Positions 8,510-16,899 of a stretch of DNA of 51,457 bases are shown here, one piece after another. The position numbers and the translations under genes are program-made. The first letter of the stretch is position 1. Each line of letters begins with the position of its first letter. The notes under the pieces were generated by a model, which was not told the origin of the DNA, did not search any database, and saw only the letters and a program-made list of their open reading frames with translations. Origin of the DNA: Deltaproteobacteria bacterium RIFOXYA12_FULL_58_15 (lineage in GTDB: Bacteria > Myxococcota > XYA12-FULL-58-9); NCBI GenBank assembly GCA_001798605.1, contig MGST01000067.1, forward strand, positions 1-51,457, written 5' to 3'.

Positions 8510-9250
8510 CTACTGCCACCCACAGAGGTAGTACCACTCCTTGGTGATCACCCGCCCAAAGAACGTCTCGGGTTGCATTCCCAACAAGAACTGGTTCGTG
8601 GTTGGCCGTTGACTGCGGTAGATGTCGACCAACTTGCACTTGACCTGATTCTCAGGCGCGCCACAGGCAAGCTCTAGCAACTTGGCCGGCTGCCTCTGGC
8701 GACTGCCAAAGATCAATCGCGCGAGCCCCGGTGGCGTAAGCATCAACAGTCTTGTGTCAGCTTTCAGTGATACCAATGCAGCCCGAACAATGTGGTGAGT
8801 GGCCACATGATCGGGGTGGTAGTTGGTGCCCGAGGGCTCGAACGTCACAATCGTGTCGGGCCGCAGACTCTCGAGCTGCCGACGCAAATACCCAGCAGCT
8901 TCGTCGTGGTAGCTCTTGAGATTGAAATCGTGAAATCGGCCCTCGGCCAGCACCTGGGGGATTTGCAGCAAAGCCGCCGCCTCGGAGAGCTCCTCTCGTC
9001 GAACCTCAAAGTGATCTCGACCCCCGACGACCCCGGGATCTGTCTTTGGATTGGCACGGCCGTCGGTGAGCACAATGATAGCGCGACTTTGACCACACGC
9101 ACCGAGCTGACGAAGGAGGCCGCCACTTGTGATCTCATCGTCCATGTGCGCAAACACAGCGACCACCCGACCCAATGATTCGCGCACGTCGTGCTCGAGC
9201 CGTTGACGGGACTCCAACGCCGCGATGCGACGGCCGATAAGGTGGTGCAT
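8510..9250 (-). CDS. PIG-L/LmbE family deacetylase
   Basis: This 246-aa protein carries the zinc-binding motif AHMDDE (34-39), a variant of AHPDDE, and the later HPDH motif (NYHPDHVATH). Together these give the His/Asp/His zinc site of the family. PIG-L proteins remove N-acetyl groups from GlcNAc-type sugars, mycothiol or bacillithiol precursors and some antibiotic intermediates. The C-terminal portion (YRSQRPTTNQFLLGMQPETF) resembles the sugar-related members. The gene starts 11 bases after orn and ends 46 bases before the decarboxylase start, so the three are probably co-transcribed. Acetylated-thiol or natural-product metabolism would fit, but no substrate can be assigned. Confidence 0.85.
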   Translation of the reverse strand: MHHLIGRRIAALESRQRLEHDVRESLGRVVAVFAHMDDEITSGGLLRQLGACGQSRAIIVLTDGRANPKTDPGVVGGRDHFEVRREELSEAAALLQIPQVLAEGRFHDFNLKSYHDEAAGYLRRQLESLRPDTIVTFEPSGTNYHPDHVATHHIVRAALVSLKADTRLLMLTPPGLARLIFGSRQRQPAKLLELACGAPENQVKCKLVDIYRSQRPTTNQFLLGMQPETFFGRVITKEWYYLCGWQ

Positions 9251-9261
9251 GACTTCTCGGT

Positions 9262-9801
9262 TTATTTGAAAACTGCGCCACGCAAAAACTGCAGCTCGGC
9301 TATCGACTGCTCGATGTCAAAGAGGGCGGCATGTTCGCCATCGGATGGTTTGTCATAGCTCGTGTTGTACCACCAACCAGCAAGCTCCTTGAGTGTCGAG
9401 ACATCAACCAGACGATAGTGCATGTATTGATCGAACAGCGGCATGTATTTGCACAGAAACCGTCGGTCCTGCCACACCGAGTTGCCGCAGAGCCTGGCCG
9501 TGCGGTAGGTGGCATGACGCGCCAATATCTCGAGGGCCCGGGACTCCACGTCGTTGACCGTCACCTTGGACGCGCGGATCTTGTCGAGCAATCCAGTTTT
9601 TTCGTGCATGGTCCGCACAAACGGCCCCATCGACTGGAGAACCGATTCGGGTTGCCATATGGCCACCGCAAAGGGGTCGGCCAACCGATTCAACTCTCGA
9701 TCGGTGAGAATCATCGCCATCTCGACGATGGCGCAGGTTTCAGGATCGAGACCTGTCATCTCCAGGTCAATCCAGACAAGAACGTCGTCTCTGGGGCTCA
9801 C
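9262..9801 (-). CDS. orn: Oligoribonuclease
   Basis: Orn is a 3'-5' exonuclease that degrades di- to short oligoribonucleotides, including pGpG from cyclic-di-GMP turnover. The best start is GTG at 9801, five bases from GGGAGG, giving 179 aa, the usual family length. Motifs include VWIDLEMTGLDPET (DEDDh residues D12 and E14), SVWQDRRFL and the C-terminal EHAALFDIEQSI with the catalytic His and Asp. A longer frame upstream would add 30 unrelated residues. It is first in an operon with PIG-L and decarboxylase genes. Orn is normally housekeeping, so the pairing may be incidental. Confidence 0.92.
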   Translation of the reverse strand: MSPRDDVLVWIDLEMTGLDPETCAIVEMAMILTDRELNRLADPFAVAIWQPESVLQSMGPFVRTMHEKTGLLDKIRASKVTVNDVESRALEILARHATYRTARLCGNSVWQDRRFLCKYMPLFDQYMHYRLVDVSTLKELAGWWYNTSYDKPSDGEHAALFDIEQSIAELQFLRGAVFK

Positions 9802-9806
9802 ATCTT

Positions 9807-9812
9807 CCTCCC
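9807..9812 (-). promoter_or_regulatory. Ribosome binding site fixing the orn GTG start
   Basis: GGGAGG on the minus strand, five bases from the GTG at 9801. It supports a 179-aa Orn over the longer open frame. Confidence 0.75.
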
Positions 9813-10005
9813 AAAAAAAAGACTCTCTGGTTTGAATACCAGGAGTGCTCGGTGCGTCCCTGCACGGATGCAAAATCGATCCTTGGGGCACTGCCAGTCA
9901 AATAGCAGAAACAGTACTTTGCACCAAGATCACACACATGGTATTGGTTTGCGTCTCTTGGCGAAGAGGAATTCCATTTTCATTGTCAATTCAAGGAGAA
10001 ACCGA

Positions 10006-10677
10006 ATGAAGAATTTTTGGCCCCTGCCGTTGGCGGTATTGCTCATCGGTGGACTTACGGCGTGCCCGAGCCCTACCATCTACCACACCGCGAAGCCAAT
10101 CGCCGCGGGGCAAAATGAGATCACCATAGCCCCCAACCTCGCTGGCTTCATTTTTCCCGATGTGGAAACAGGTGCCGGCACCGTCGACGGTTTGAACATC
10201 ACCGCCCCTGGCGCTGAGGTCGCCTTCCGTCACGGCATCGACGAATCCATGGACTTCGGTATCAAGTGGTCCACGTCCAACCCCATCTCCCTCACGGCGG
10301 ACCTCAACTTTGCCCTCCTCAACACCGGCAGCCTGGTCCTGTCCATCGACCCCACCATCACTCCGGTCTACTTCAGCGCAGGTGACGCATCGACCTTCAT
10401 GCTCTGGGTCACCGTGCCCGTGTTGTTCGACATCCTCAGCACCGACGCGACGGCGCTGACGGTCGGCCTCGTGCCCGGAATTATCTACGGCTCGGTCAGT
10501 GGTGCCAGTGGTGACGACAGAGTTTCCGTCGATGGCTTCGAGTACGGCGGCGGTGCCATGGTTGGCTTCAAGGCCCGCCTCGGTGAAACCTTCTCGATGA
10601 TGCCGACCGGTACGATCATGTACTGGATGGACTCCGAGTGGATCACCTACACCATCGGCCTCGGCTTCATGTTCTAG
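10006..10677 (+). CDS. Small outer-membrane barrel-like lipoprotein
   Basis: The ATG at 10006 follows AAGGAGA by seven bases. The 223-aa product begins with a lipoprotein signal whose lipobox is LTAC (Cys about residue 20). The remainder alternates hydrophobic and polar residues in short strands, with many Gly and aromatic residues, and ends in Phe (GLGFMF), as do many outer-membrane barrels. Four to eight strands could be drawn. I do not recognise a named family. It faces the convergent exported barrel-like gene at 10686 with only eight bases between. That junction includes the palindrome AGCCGGCT, too short to call a terminator. Confidence 0.65.
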   Translation: MKNFWPLPLAVLLIGGLTACPSPTIYHTAKPIAAGQNEITIAPNLAGFIFPDVETGAGTVDGLNITAPGAEVAFRHGIDESMDFGIKWSTSNPISLTADLNFALLNTGSLVLSIDPTITPVYFSAGDASTFMLWVTVPVLFDILSTDATALTVGLVPGIIYGSVSGASGDDRVSVDGFEYGGGAMVGFKARLGETFSMMPTGTIMYWMDSEWITYTIGLGFMF

Positions 10678-10685
10678 CCAGCCGG

Positions 10686-11327
10686 CTAGCCATCACGTCC
10701 GACCAACCACCCCACCTCCAACAACAACAGCGAGTCTAGGCGCCGAGGTTGGTAGCGCATGCCGAACCTCGCCCCGAGGTGCACCGTCTTCCCCAAGGCG
10801 ACCACCGCCCCCACAGAGGCACCGGGTGCGAAGTCGAGACGCATGCCGTGCCGATCGGGCCCCACACCGTCACTCACCCGAACGGTGCGTAGCAATCCCC
10901 CAGCCTCTGCCATAGCGTCGAGACGAAATGGACCGTGCCAATGCATATAGCCAAGACCTACCGTCAGCGTGGTTTGGGTGTTGCGGTAGGTGAGTTGAGC
11001 TGTTCCCTGGGAGGACCAGCTCACATCGAGCGCCACCGCGGCACCGACAAACTCGCCCCACTCTCGAAGTTGCCGATGCGCCCCGAGACGTAGCAGCCAA
11101 TCTGTCGAACGTTCGCCATCAGCCCGCTGCCAATACAATCGTCCCGCACCGAGCTCGACCTGCCAATCGTGTGCCTCGGGCGGCGCAAAGAATCTGCGCC
11201 AATAGGTACGGATTCGTTCGGCCTGCTCGGATGGCTCGGATGACTTGGGATGGCGAGTGGCGGCAGCCACATCGAAAGCCACAGAACAAACGGCGAAGCT
11301 GACCCATGCAACAGTCAACGAACGCAT
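10686..11327 (-). CDS. Exported barrel-like protein of unknown function
   Basis: The start chosen is the ATG at 11327, with CGGAG upstream and a clear signal peptide (RSLTVAWVSFAVCSVAFDVA, cut near AAA). The mature part (about 190 aa) contains alternating strands such as WQVELGAGRLYWQR, TLTVGLGYMHWHGPFRLDAM and VHLGARFGMRYQPRRLDSLL. It therefore looks like a small outer-membrane beta-barrel, though the C-terminus is not a classic aromatic end. Its start overlaps the end of the metalloprotease-like gene by 13 bases, so the two are probably co-translated. Function unknown. Confidence 0.6.
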   Translation of the reverse strand: MRSLTVAWVSFAVCSVAFDVAAATRHPKSSEPSEQAERIRTYWRRFFAPPEAHDWQVELGAGRLYWQRADGERSTDWLLRLGAHRQLREWGEFVGAAVALDVSWSSQGTAQLTYRNTQTTLTVGLGYMHWHGPFRLDAMAEAGGLLRTVRVSDGVGPDRHGMRLDFAPGASVGAVVALGKTVHLGARFGMRYQPRRLDSLLLLEVGWLVGRDG

Positions 11328-12442
11328 GCGAGATCTCCGGCGACCGCGTCGAGACGCATAGCAAAAAGTTGGCATCCCGCTTCTTGGAGGTCGGCAGGCA
11401 ACCCCTCGATCACAAAATCGAAGAACAGGGTGAGCGTAAGACGTTCATCGATTCCTTTGATCCTGTTGAGCGCTCCCACCACCGCCGAGGTGACCGTGTC
11501 GGCGTCGGTAGACCCCCGCAAAGCCCACAGAGCAGACGCCACCACAGAGCCGAGGATGTACGGATCGTAGTCGACGAGATCGTCGCTTTGCACGGAAGCT
11601 CGCAGCGCTGCATCGTAGAGGCGCTCGACCGACACATCGCGGTCAATACCGAGCTCCTCGGCGTCTGAAATCGAGGCTGCGAGGAAGTTTGGATCGCTCA
11701 CGGCGACCGCGGCAAAGAAATCAGCCACCCCCTCGTCGAGGGACCGTCGCTCGTTGACCACAAGGTTGTCCCACGATTCCAAGGCGTAGACGGGCACACG
11801 ACGATCGGCATCGACGAGACGATTGAAGACCGCGTGACTGTACTCGTGAACAACGACACCGCGGTTGGCGTATAGGGGGACGTCATTCAAGATCACCTGT
11901 GGCGGAATAACGAATGCATCGATGGTGCTTATGTACGCAGCGTTGTCCGTCACCAGCGGCAACGGCAGCATCCAGAGGTTAACGGTGATCGGCATGTTGT
12001 AATAGACCCGCATCGTTCCGACGACGTCAGGCGACACCCCCAAACTGTCGAAGAAGAGGCTTGCCTGCTCGAGGTGATGATAGAGGGTCAACATCATGGC
12101 GCTGTGAAAATCCCACGGCATGGCCACACCGTTGTCCCGCACCACCACCTGAATGTCCGGCGTCGAGTCGCCAGAGACAACGATCGCCTCGGCCCACTCC
12201 TGTTCTGTCTCGGGGTTGCCGTTCTCGATGTTCGCTTTGCCGCCTCCTCGCAGCTTTGCGACGCTGCCACGACCTTCTCGCAGATTGTCGAGGGTCTCGA
12301 TGCGGGAGCGCATGAGCCGGTATTGCTGGGTGCTGGAATCAACATCGTAGACGAGAAAATCCCGAACTTGGTTGTCAACACCGCACGCAACGCCATTCAT
12401 CACGGCAACAACGACAAGCCCAAAAAGGAAACTACGAATCAT
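11315..12442 (-). CDS. Putative secreted zinc metalloprotease-like lipoprotein
   Basis: The start is placed at the ATG at 12442, just before a hydrophobic signal (IRSFLFGLVVVAVMNGVAC). That signal ends in a possible, imperfect lipobox. The 375-aa protein has HEYSH at residues 199-203 and SLDEGVADFFA with Glu237 34 residues later, the pattern of HExxH proteases with a downstream Glu ligand (gluzincins). The N-terminal part (NLREGRGSVAKLRGGGKANI and onwards) is unrecognised. It is preceded 43 bases upstream by the GDPD gene and followed by an overlapping barrel-like gene. Proteolytic activity is inferred from motif spacing only; no substrate can be named. Confidence 0.65.
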   Translation of the reverse strand: MIRSFLFGLVVVAVMNGVACGVDNQVRDFLVYDVDSSTQQYRLMRSRIETLDNLREGRGSVAKLRGGGKANIENGNPETEQEWAEAIVVSGDSTPDIQVVVRDNGVAMPWDFHSAMMLTLYHHLEQASLFFDSLGVSPDVVGTMRVYYNMPITVNLWMLPLPLVTDNAAYISTIDAFVIPPQVILNDVPLYANRGVVVHEYSHAVFNRLVDADRRVPVYALESWDNLVVNERRSLDEGVADFFAAVAVSDPNFLAASISDAEELGIDRDVSVERLYDAALRASVQSDDLVDYDPYILGSVVASALWALRGSTDADTVTSAVVGALNRIKGIDERLTLTLFFDFVIEGLPADLQEAGCQLFAMRLDAVAGDLACVR

Positions 12443-12485
12443 GTCGCCATCCGCTCGTACGCCAAAAGCGGCGCGGTTAGGGCCC

Positions 12486-13271
12486 TCACCAACGTGAAGC
12501 GAAGACCTCGTGTAGGGCGCTTGGATCGTCAGTAAAGATGCCATCGACACCGCGCGCTATCCAGTCACTCGCCTCCTTGGGGTCGTTGACGGTCCACAGG
12601 TGCACTTCAATCCCGGCGGCGTGCGCAGCGTCGATGACTCGCCTCGTGGCAACGGGCAAGAGGGACCAGGCAAAGCGGTGATGCCGCACGGGGATTTGCA
12701 GGGCGCGCCCGCGGAAGCGCTGCAACGACCTGCCGCGATAGGCGTCAACAAGAAACCCTTTGACCTCGCCACGACACAAGCTCAGGGGGCAACTCGGCTC
12801 GAAGGTAACCAGCTCCGCCATGACATCGTCGTCGGCGGCGGCCAGCACCACATTCTGCGGCCCAATCCGATGCAGCACATCGAGCACTTCTCGCGCCATA
12901 CCGCGATCTTTGATCTCAATGTTGAACCCGGCGTTGGGAAACGCTTTCAGGACATCCTCGAGGCGGGGTACGATACAGCCACCGTCGCGAAACAAAGTTT
13001 CTCCGTTCGCCTCGAAGTTGTGGCCCGCATCGAGACGCAACAGCTCTGCGGCAGAGAGGCTCGCAACCGGACCCGTGCCATTGGTCGTGCGCGCCACGGT
13101 GGCATCGTGAATGACGACCACCTCGCGATCACGGGTTAGCCTGACGTCCATTTCCAAGACCTGGGCACCCACTCGCATCGCCAGGTCAAATGCCTCTAAT
13201 GTGTTTTCTGGAGCGTAGCGGCTTGCGCCCCGATGCGCCATCAACAATGGCCGTGACAACCCGTCAAACAT
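12486..13271 (-). CDS. Glycerophosphodiester phosphodiesterase
   Basis: This GDPD-family enzyme hydrolyses glycerophosphodiesters to glycerol-3-phosphate and an alcohol. Motifs are MAHRGASRYAPENT (His13), EMDVRLTRDREVVVIHD (Glu40, Asp42 and His55, metal and catalytic residues), FNIEIKD, and the C-terminal VHLWTVND and GVDGIFTDDP. The full TIM-barrel length (261 aa) is present. An in-frame ATG at 13298 could add nine residues. I preferred 13271, which has a GGCGG-like site five bases upstream. No signal peptide is apparent, so it is probably cytoplasmic. It heads a small operon with the metalloprotease-like and barrel-like genes. Confidence 0.9.
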   Translation of the reverse strand: MFDGLSRPLLMAHRGASRYAPENTLEAFDLAMRVGAQVLEMDVRLTRDREVVVIHDATVARTTNGTGPVASLSAAELLRLDAGHNFEANGETLFRDGGCIVPRLEDVLKAFPNAGFNIEIKDRGMAREVLDVLHRIGPQNVVLAAADDDVMAELVTFEPSCPLSLCRGEVKGFLVDAYRGRSLQRFRGRALQIPVRHHRFAWSLLPVATRRVIDAAHAAGIEVHLWTVNDPKEASDWIARGVDGIFTDDPSALHEVFASRW

Positions 13272-13383
13272 GCTGACCGCCCCAACCGACGATGGCATAC
13301 CAAGGCCGACAAATTTTTTGCGTGATTGCGGATGGCGACACTGCAGCGAGAGAGCCTACATCAAGTTGAACGAACGCCATAGT

Positions 13384-13414
13384 CCTACAATCACTGCATG
13401 TACGACATTGTAGG
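13384..13414. repeat. Spaced perfect inverted repeat in a divergent intergenic region
   Basis: CCTACAAT (13384-13391) and ATTGTAGG (13407-13414) form a perfect 8-base inverted repeat around a 15-base centre. It lies between the divergent GDPD and ASH/VWA genes. It could be a two-half-site operator or an RNA stem-loop. There is no following T-run, so a rho-independent terminator is unlikely. Confidence 0.5.
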
Positions 13415-13536
13415 GAAACCTGCGCTTGCTTTTTGCCGCGGGTGACCACTTGTCGCTGGCGCCCCAATTACGTAGGGTACGCGGGTTAATAGGGATTGCA
13501 TTCCACTGATTACGTGGTTCGCAAGGAAGGTGTCGC

Positions 13537-16500
13537 ATGCGCAGACCATGGATTCTGACCGGTACGCTGCTCGTCGCTGTCGCAATGTCAGACTGCAACT
13601 GTGAGGAATCACTCGGGGTCGCTGTCGGCCAAATAGAGCTAACGCTTTGCGATCGGCAGCCTGCGTGTGAGTGCACTGAGCTCGGCTCCCCCGCCGTCAT
13701 TGAATTCGGCAACCCAGAGGTGGGCACCGTCGCCCGCCGCACCGTTCGCATCCAGAACGGCAACGCCCCCCGCAAGCTGGTCATCTCACGCATCGATGTG
13801 GGTGCGGACTCGGAATTCCAGGTGACGGGCATTCAACACCGCTCTTCTGGCGAAGATGATGCGGAGGTCACCAACCACAAAATGGCGGATGGATCGTTAA
13901 CTCTGGAGAACGACAATTTGGCCGAGATTTTTTTGACATTCCAACCAGGCAGCACAGCGGAGAGCTCGACGACCTTGACCATCGTCTCCAACTCGGCGTT
14001 GTACGACAACTGGGAGATCCTGCTGCGTGGGGGCGGCGGCTCGGCAGAGGCATGCGTACCCTCCGGCGATTGCGGTGACGGCAGCGTTGTTGATTTCGGC
14101 ACCCATTCGGATGTTGACATTGCCTATGATCCCGCCGTTGGCCTTCCCACCGCCCTCGATACGCAGATGGTCACCGTGACCAACCAGGGCCCCCATGAAA
14201 TCTTTTTCACCGCAGCGATTACCGTCGATGGCATCCCAGAGGTCCCAGGAGAAGTGGTGGGTGATAGGGCGGTGTTCTTCTTGGGCGACCTGGGTTGCCC
14301 GACCCTCGCCGCTGGCGAGAGTGCCGATATCCCGATCGAGTATCGACCGTCCACCGCTGGTGAGCACTTTGGCAAAATGCTCATCAAAGGGGTTGGCGCA
14401 CCGGTTTACATCGATCTCGAAGCTCGCGTCACCGGCGCCCACGTTTGCCTGCGCACTGAAGATGATCTTCCCAATGATTCCACATTGCAATTTGGTGATG
14501 CCCCAGACTACCGCACGCCGTCCAATGCAGAACCGGAAATCCGGCATGTGTGGGTGCAAAACTGTGGATTCCAAGAAGACTTAGTGATCTCTGCCGCGCA
14601 ACTTGGCAGCAACACCGACCCTGACTTCTCCAGCACCGCCCTGCCCTGGGCGCAAACCTCTCCCATCGCCCCCGGGGAAGAGATCGAGGTCGCCGTGGCC
14701 CTGGGTCCCGTGTCACCGCAGTTGGTCGGCGTCGACGGCAACCTCGAACTCACCACCAACGACCTGCGCCTGGCCACCGCCTACGTCCACCTGCAGGGAT
14801 TCATTGGCTTGCCCGAAGTCTGCTACCTCACCGCGAGCCCGAGTCCCGTGGACTTTGGTTGGGTCGCGTCCGACGATGCCGCGCAGGGCACCTGTGTGCC
14901 CCCAATTATCCTTCCCAACTGCGCGAGGATCTCGCGGATGAAGACCGTCAGGCTCATCAACATTGGAGAGCGCGCCTGTGACAACATCGAAGTCGGGCCC
15001 GTCACCACCCTTGTTGGCACCGCCGGCATGTTCACCATGCCGAGTACGCCCACACCCTTTAGGCTCGAGCCCGGCGATGTATCCGACGCCATCGACGTTC
15101 TCTTCGCCATGGCGCCGCAACAGGATCCCATCAATTATAGCGCCCGTTTGGAATTCACCTCGCCGGAAAACGCCGTGGGTACCGCCGATGTACTCTTGCA
15201 GGCTATCGGTGGCGGCTCACCTGCTTGCGCGGTGGAAGTGAGCCCCCTGAGCCCGCCAACCATCTCTGGCGATCAAATGTGCCCGTACAAGTCGCTGAAG
15301 TTTGGCGGCGTCAACTACGGCAACACACGCACCCTCAACATGCAAATCAGAAACATCGGCTCCGAGGATTGCGTCATCGACAACGTCCGCAAAAAACAGG
15401 GCACCGCGGACAGCTTCTCCTTTCCAACCACATCCTTCAACATCGCCATCGGTGCGTCCCATACGATTCCCGTGAGTTTCGAGTCGCCCGTTCCGAGTGG
15501 CGGCCTCTTCGAGGACTTCCCCTTTGGTTGCGTGACCAACGGCATGCAGTTTGACTACGCGAGCCAAAGCACCGATTGGGCCACCGAGACCGTGCCGTTC
15601 TTGGCTCTCGGCAAGCCTCCGAGCATCGACGTCATCCCCGGCGAGATCGACTTCGGCGAGGTCACGGTCGGCTGCTGTTCGGCGCAAAGACGCGTGTCAA
15701 TCTACAACTCGGGTATCACCACGCTCGACCTCGATGGAGTTGCGGTATTGAGAGGCGTCAACTTCATCGCCACCTCCCCGTCTTCGATGAGCATCCGTGT
15801 GAGCGGCAGTTCCGATTTCATGGTGCAGTTCTGCGCCACGGCCGAGGGCGAGGCCGTCGATGTCGTTGAGATCACGGGTCACGACCAAGAAGACAACGAG
15901 GAGTTCATCACCGTCTCTCTGAGTGGCACCGGCGTTCTCGACAGCCAGGGCAACGATCAGTATCGACAACCCAGTCGCCCCATGGTTGATGTCCTCTTCG
16001 TCGTCGACGACTCGGGTTCGATGCAGGGGGAGCAGGACGAGCTGGCCGCGAACTTCGATGCCTTCATCGGCCAGGCGGTCGAGCTCGACACCGATTACCA
16101 CTTGGGCGTAACGAACACGGATGGTGAAACGGAGTGGGCGGGACGCCTGCACGCTTGCACGACAAATGCTTGGGGCAAATTCATCGTTGACAGTCAACCT
16201 CCCGCACAACAGGAGACCCAGTTCTCCTGCAATGTGAACGTCTCCGATCCCGCCGATGGCCGACCGAGCACCGACAACAAAGAGTCCGCCCTGCACGCAG
16301 CACGGTCAGCCTTCGAATACGCCACCCTCGAATGGAACGAGGGATTCTATCGTGAGGCCGCCAAGCTTTACATCATCTTGGTCACCGACGAAGTCGATCA
16401 ATCTGATGGTACTGCCGCTCTCTACTTCGACTTCTTTCAAAATCTCAAAGGCATCGGTAACCCCGACCTCCTCAACATTTCGGCCATCACCGGTCCCCCC

Positions 16501-16899
16501 CCCGACGGTTGCGAATCGTCCAATGGCGCTGCCGAAAGCAACCTGCTCGACTTCAATGCCGTGGAGTTGGCGGGCGGCCAATTCCGCTCTATCTGCTCTG
16601 CCGACTGGACCGACTTGCTCGACTCTTTGGGTCTCGATGTGTTCAACGCCAGACGGCAGTTCCCACTTTCACGCCCTGCAACGCCGGTCACCATCGACGT
16701 CTGGGTATGTCCGAGCACTTGCCCAGAGGTCCCATCCGCCGCGGCAGGGTGCACCCACGTGCAGCAAAACGGTGCCGACGGTTGGACCTACGACGCCGAC
16801 GTCAACGCTGTGACCTTCCACGGAAACTCCTTGCCAGAAGCTGGCGAGTGCGTGGCTGTGAGCTATATCGCCATGTGCTACGCAGCAGGGGAAGGCTGA
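13537..16899 (+). CDS. Large secreted ASH-repeat (choice-of-anchor D) and VWA domain protein
   Basis: The 1120-aa product starts after GGAAGG and has an N-terminal hydrophobic segment (WILTGTLLVAVAM) followed by SDCNC, a possible lipidation site though not a canonical lipobox. About 700 residues follow of repeated Ig-like ASH/choice-of-anchor D units. Their hallmark recurs as IEFGNPEVGTVARRTVRIQN, VDFGTHSD, FGDAPDYRTP, VDFGWVASDD and IDFGEVTVGCCSAQRRVSI. A VWA domain begins near residue 816 with the MIDAS motif VVDDSGSM. A Cys-containing C-terminal region follows (VWVCPSTCPE, ECVAVSYIAMC). Such proteins are abundant and mostly unstudied in Myxococcota; adhesion or surface scaffolding is plausible. 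Its stop abuts the convergent DUF362 gene with no intervening base. Confidence 0.85.
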   Translation: MRRPWILTGTLLVAVAMSDCNCEESLGVAVGQIELTLCDRQPACECTELGSPAVIEFGNPEVGTVARRTVRIQNGNAPRKLVISRIDVGADSEFQVTGIQHRSSGEDDAEVTNHKMADGSLTLENDNLAEIFLTFQPGSTAESSTTLTIVSNSALYDNWEILLRGGGGSAEACVPSGDCGDGSVVDFGTHSDVDIAYDPAVGLPTALDTQMVTVTNQGPHEIFFTAAITVDGIPEVPGEVVGDRAVFFLGDLGCPTLAAGESADIPIEYRPSTAGEHFGKMLIKGVGAPVYIDLEARVTGAHVCLRTEDDLPNDSTLQFGDAPDYRTPSNAEPEIRHVWVQNCGFQEDLVISAAQLGSNTDPDFSSTALPWAQTSPIAPGEEIEVAVALGPVSPQLVGVDGNLELTTNDLRLATAYVHLQGFIGLPEVCYLTASPSPVDFGWVASDDAAQGTCVPPIILPNCARISRMKTVRLINIGERACDNIEVGPVTTLVGTAGMFTMPSTPTPFRLEPGDVSDAIDVLFAMAPQQDPINYSARLEFTSPENAVGTADVLLQAIGGGSPACAVEVSPLSPPTISGDQMCPYKSLKFGGVNYGNTRTLNMQIRNIGSEDCVIDNVRKKQGTADSFSFPTTSFNIAIGASHTIPVSFESPVPSGGLFEDFPFGCVTNGMQFDYASQSTDWATETVPFLALGKPPSIDVIPGEIDFGEVTVGCCSAQRRVSIYNSGITTLDLDGVAVLRGVNFIATSPSSMSIRVSGSSDFMVQFCATAEGEAVDVVEITGHDQEDNEEFITVSLSGTGVLDSQGNDQYRQPSRPMVDVLFVVDDSGSMQGEQDELAANFDAFIGQAVELDTDYHLGVTNTDGETEWAGRLHACTTNAWGKFIVDSQPPAQQETQFSCNVNVSDPADGRPSTDNKESALHAARSAFEYATLEWNEGFYREAAKLYIILVTDEVDQSDGTAALYFDFFQNLKGIGNPDLLNISAITGPPPDGCESSNGAAESNLLDFNAVELAGGQFRSICSADWTDLLDSLGLDVFNARRQFPLSRPATPVTIDVWVCPSTCPEVPSAAAGCTHVQQNGADGWTYDADVNAVTFHGNSLPEAGECVAVSYIAMCYAAGEG

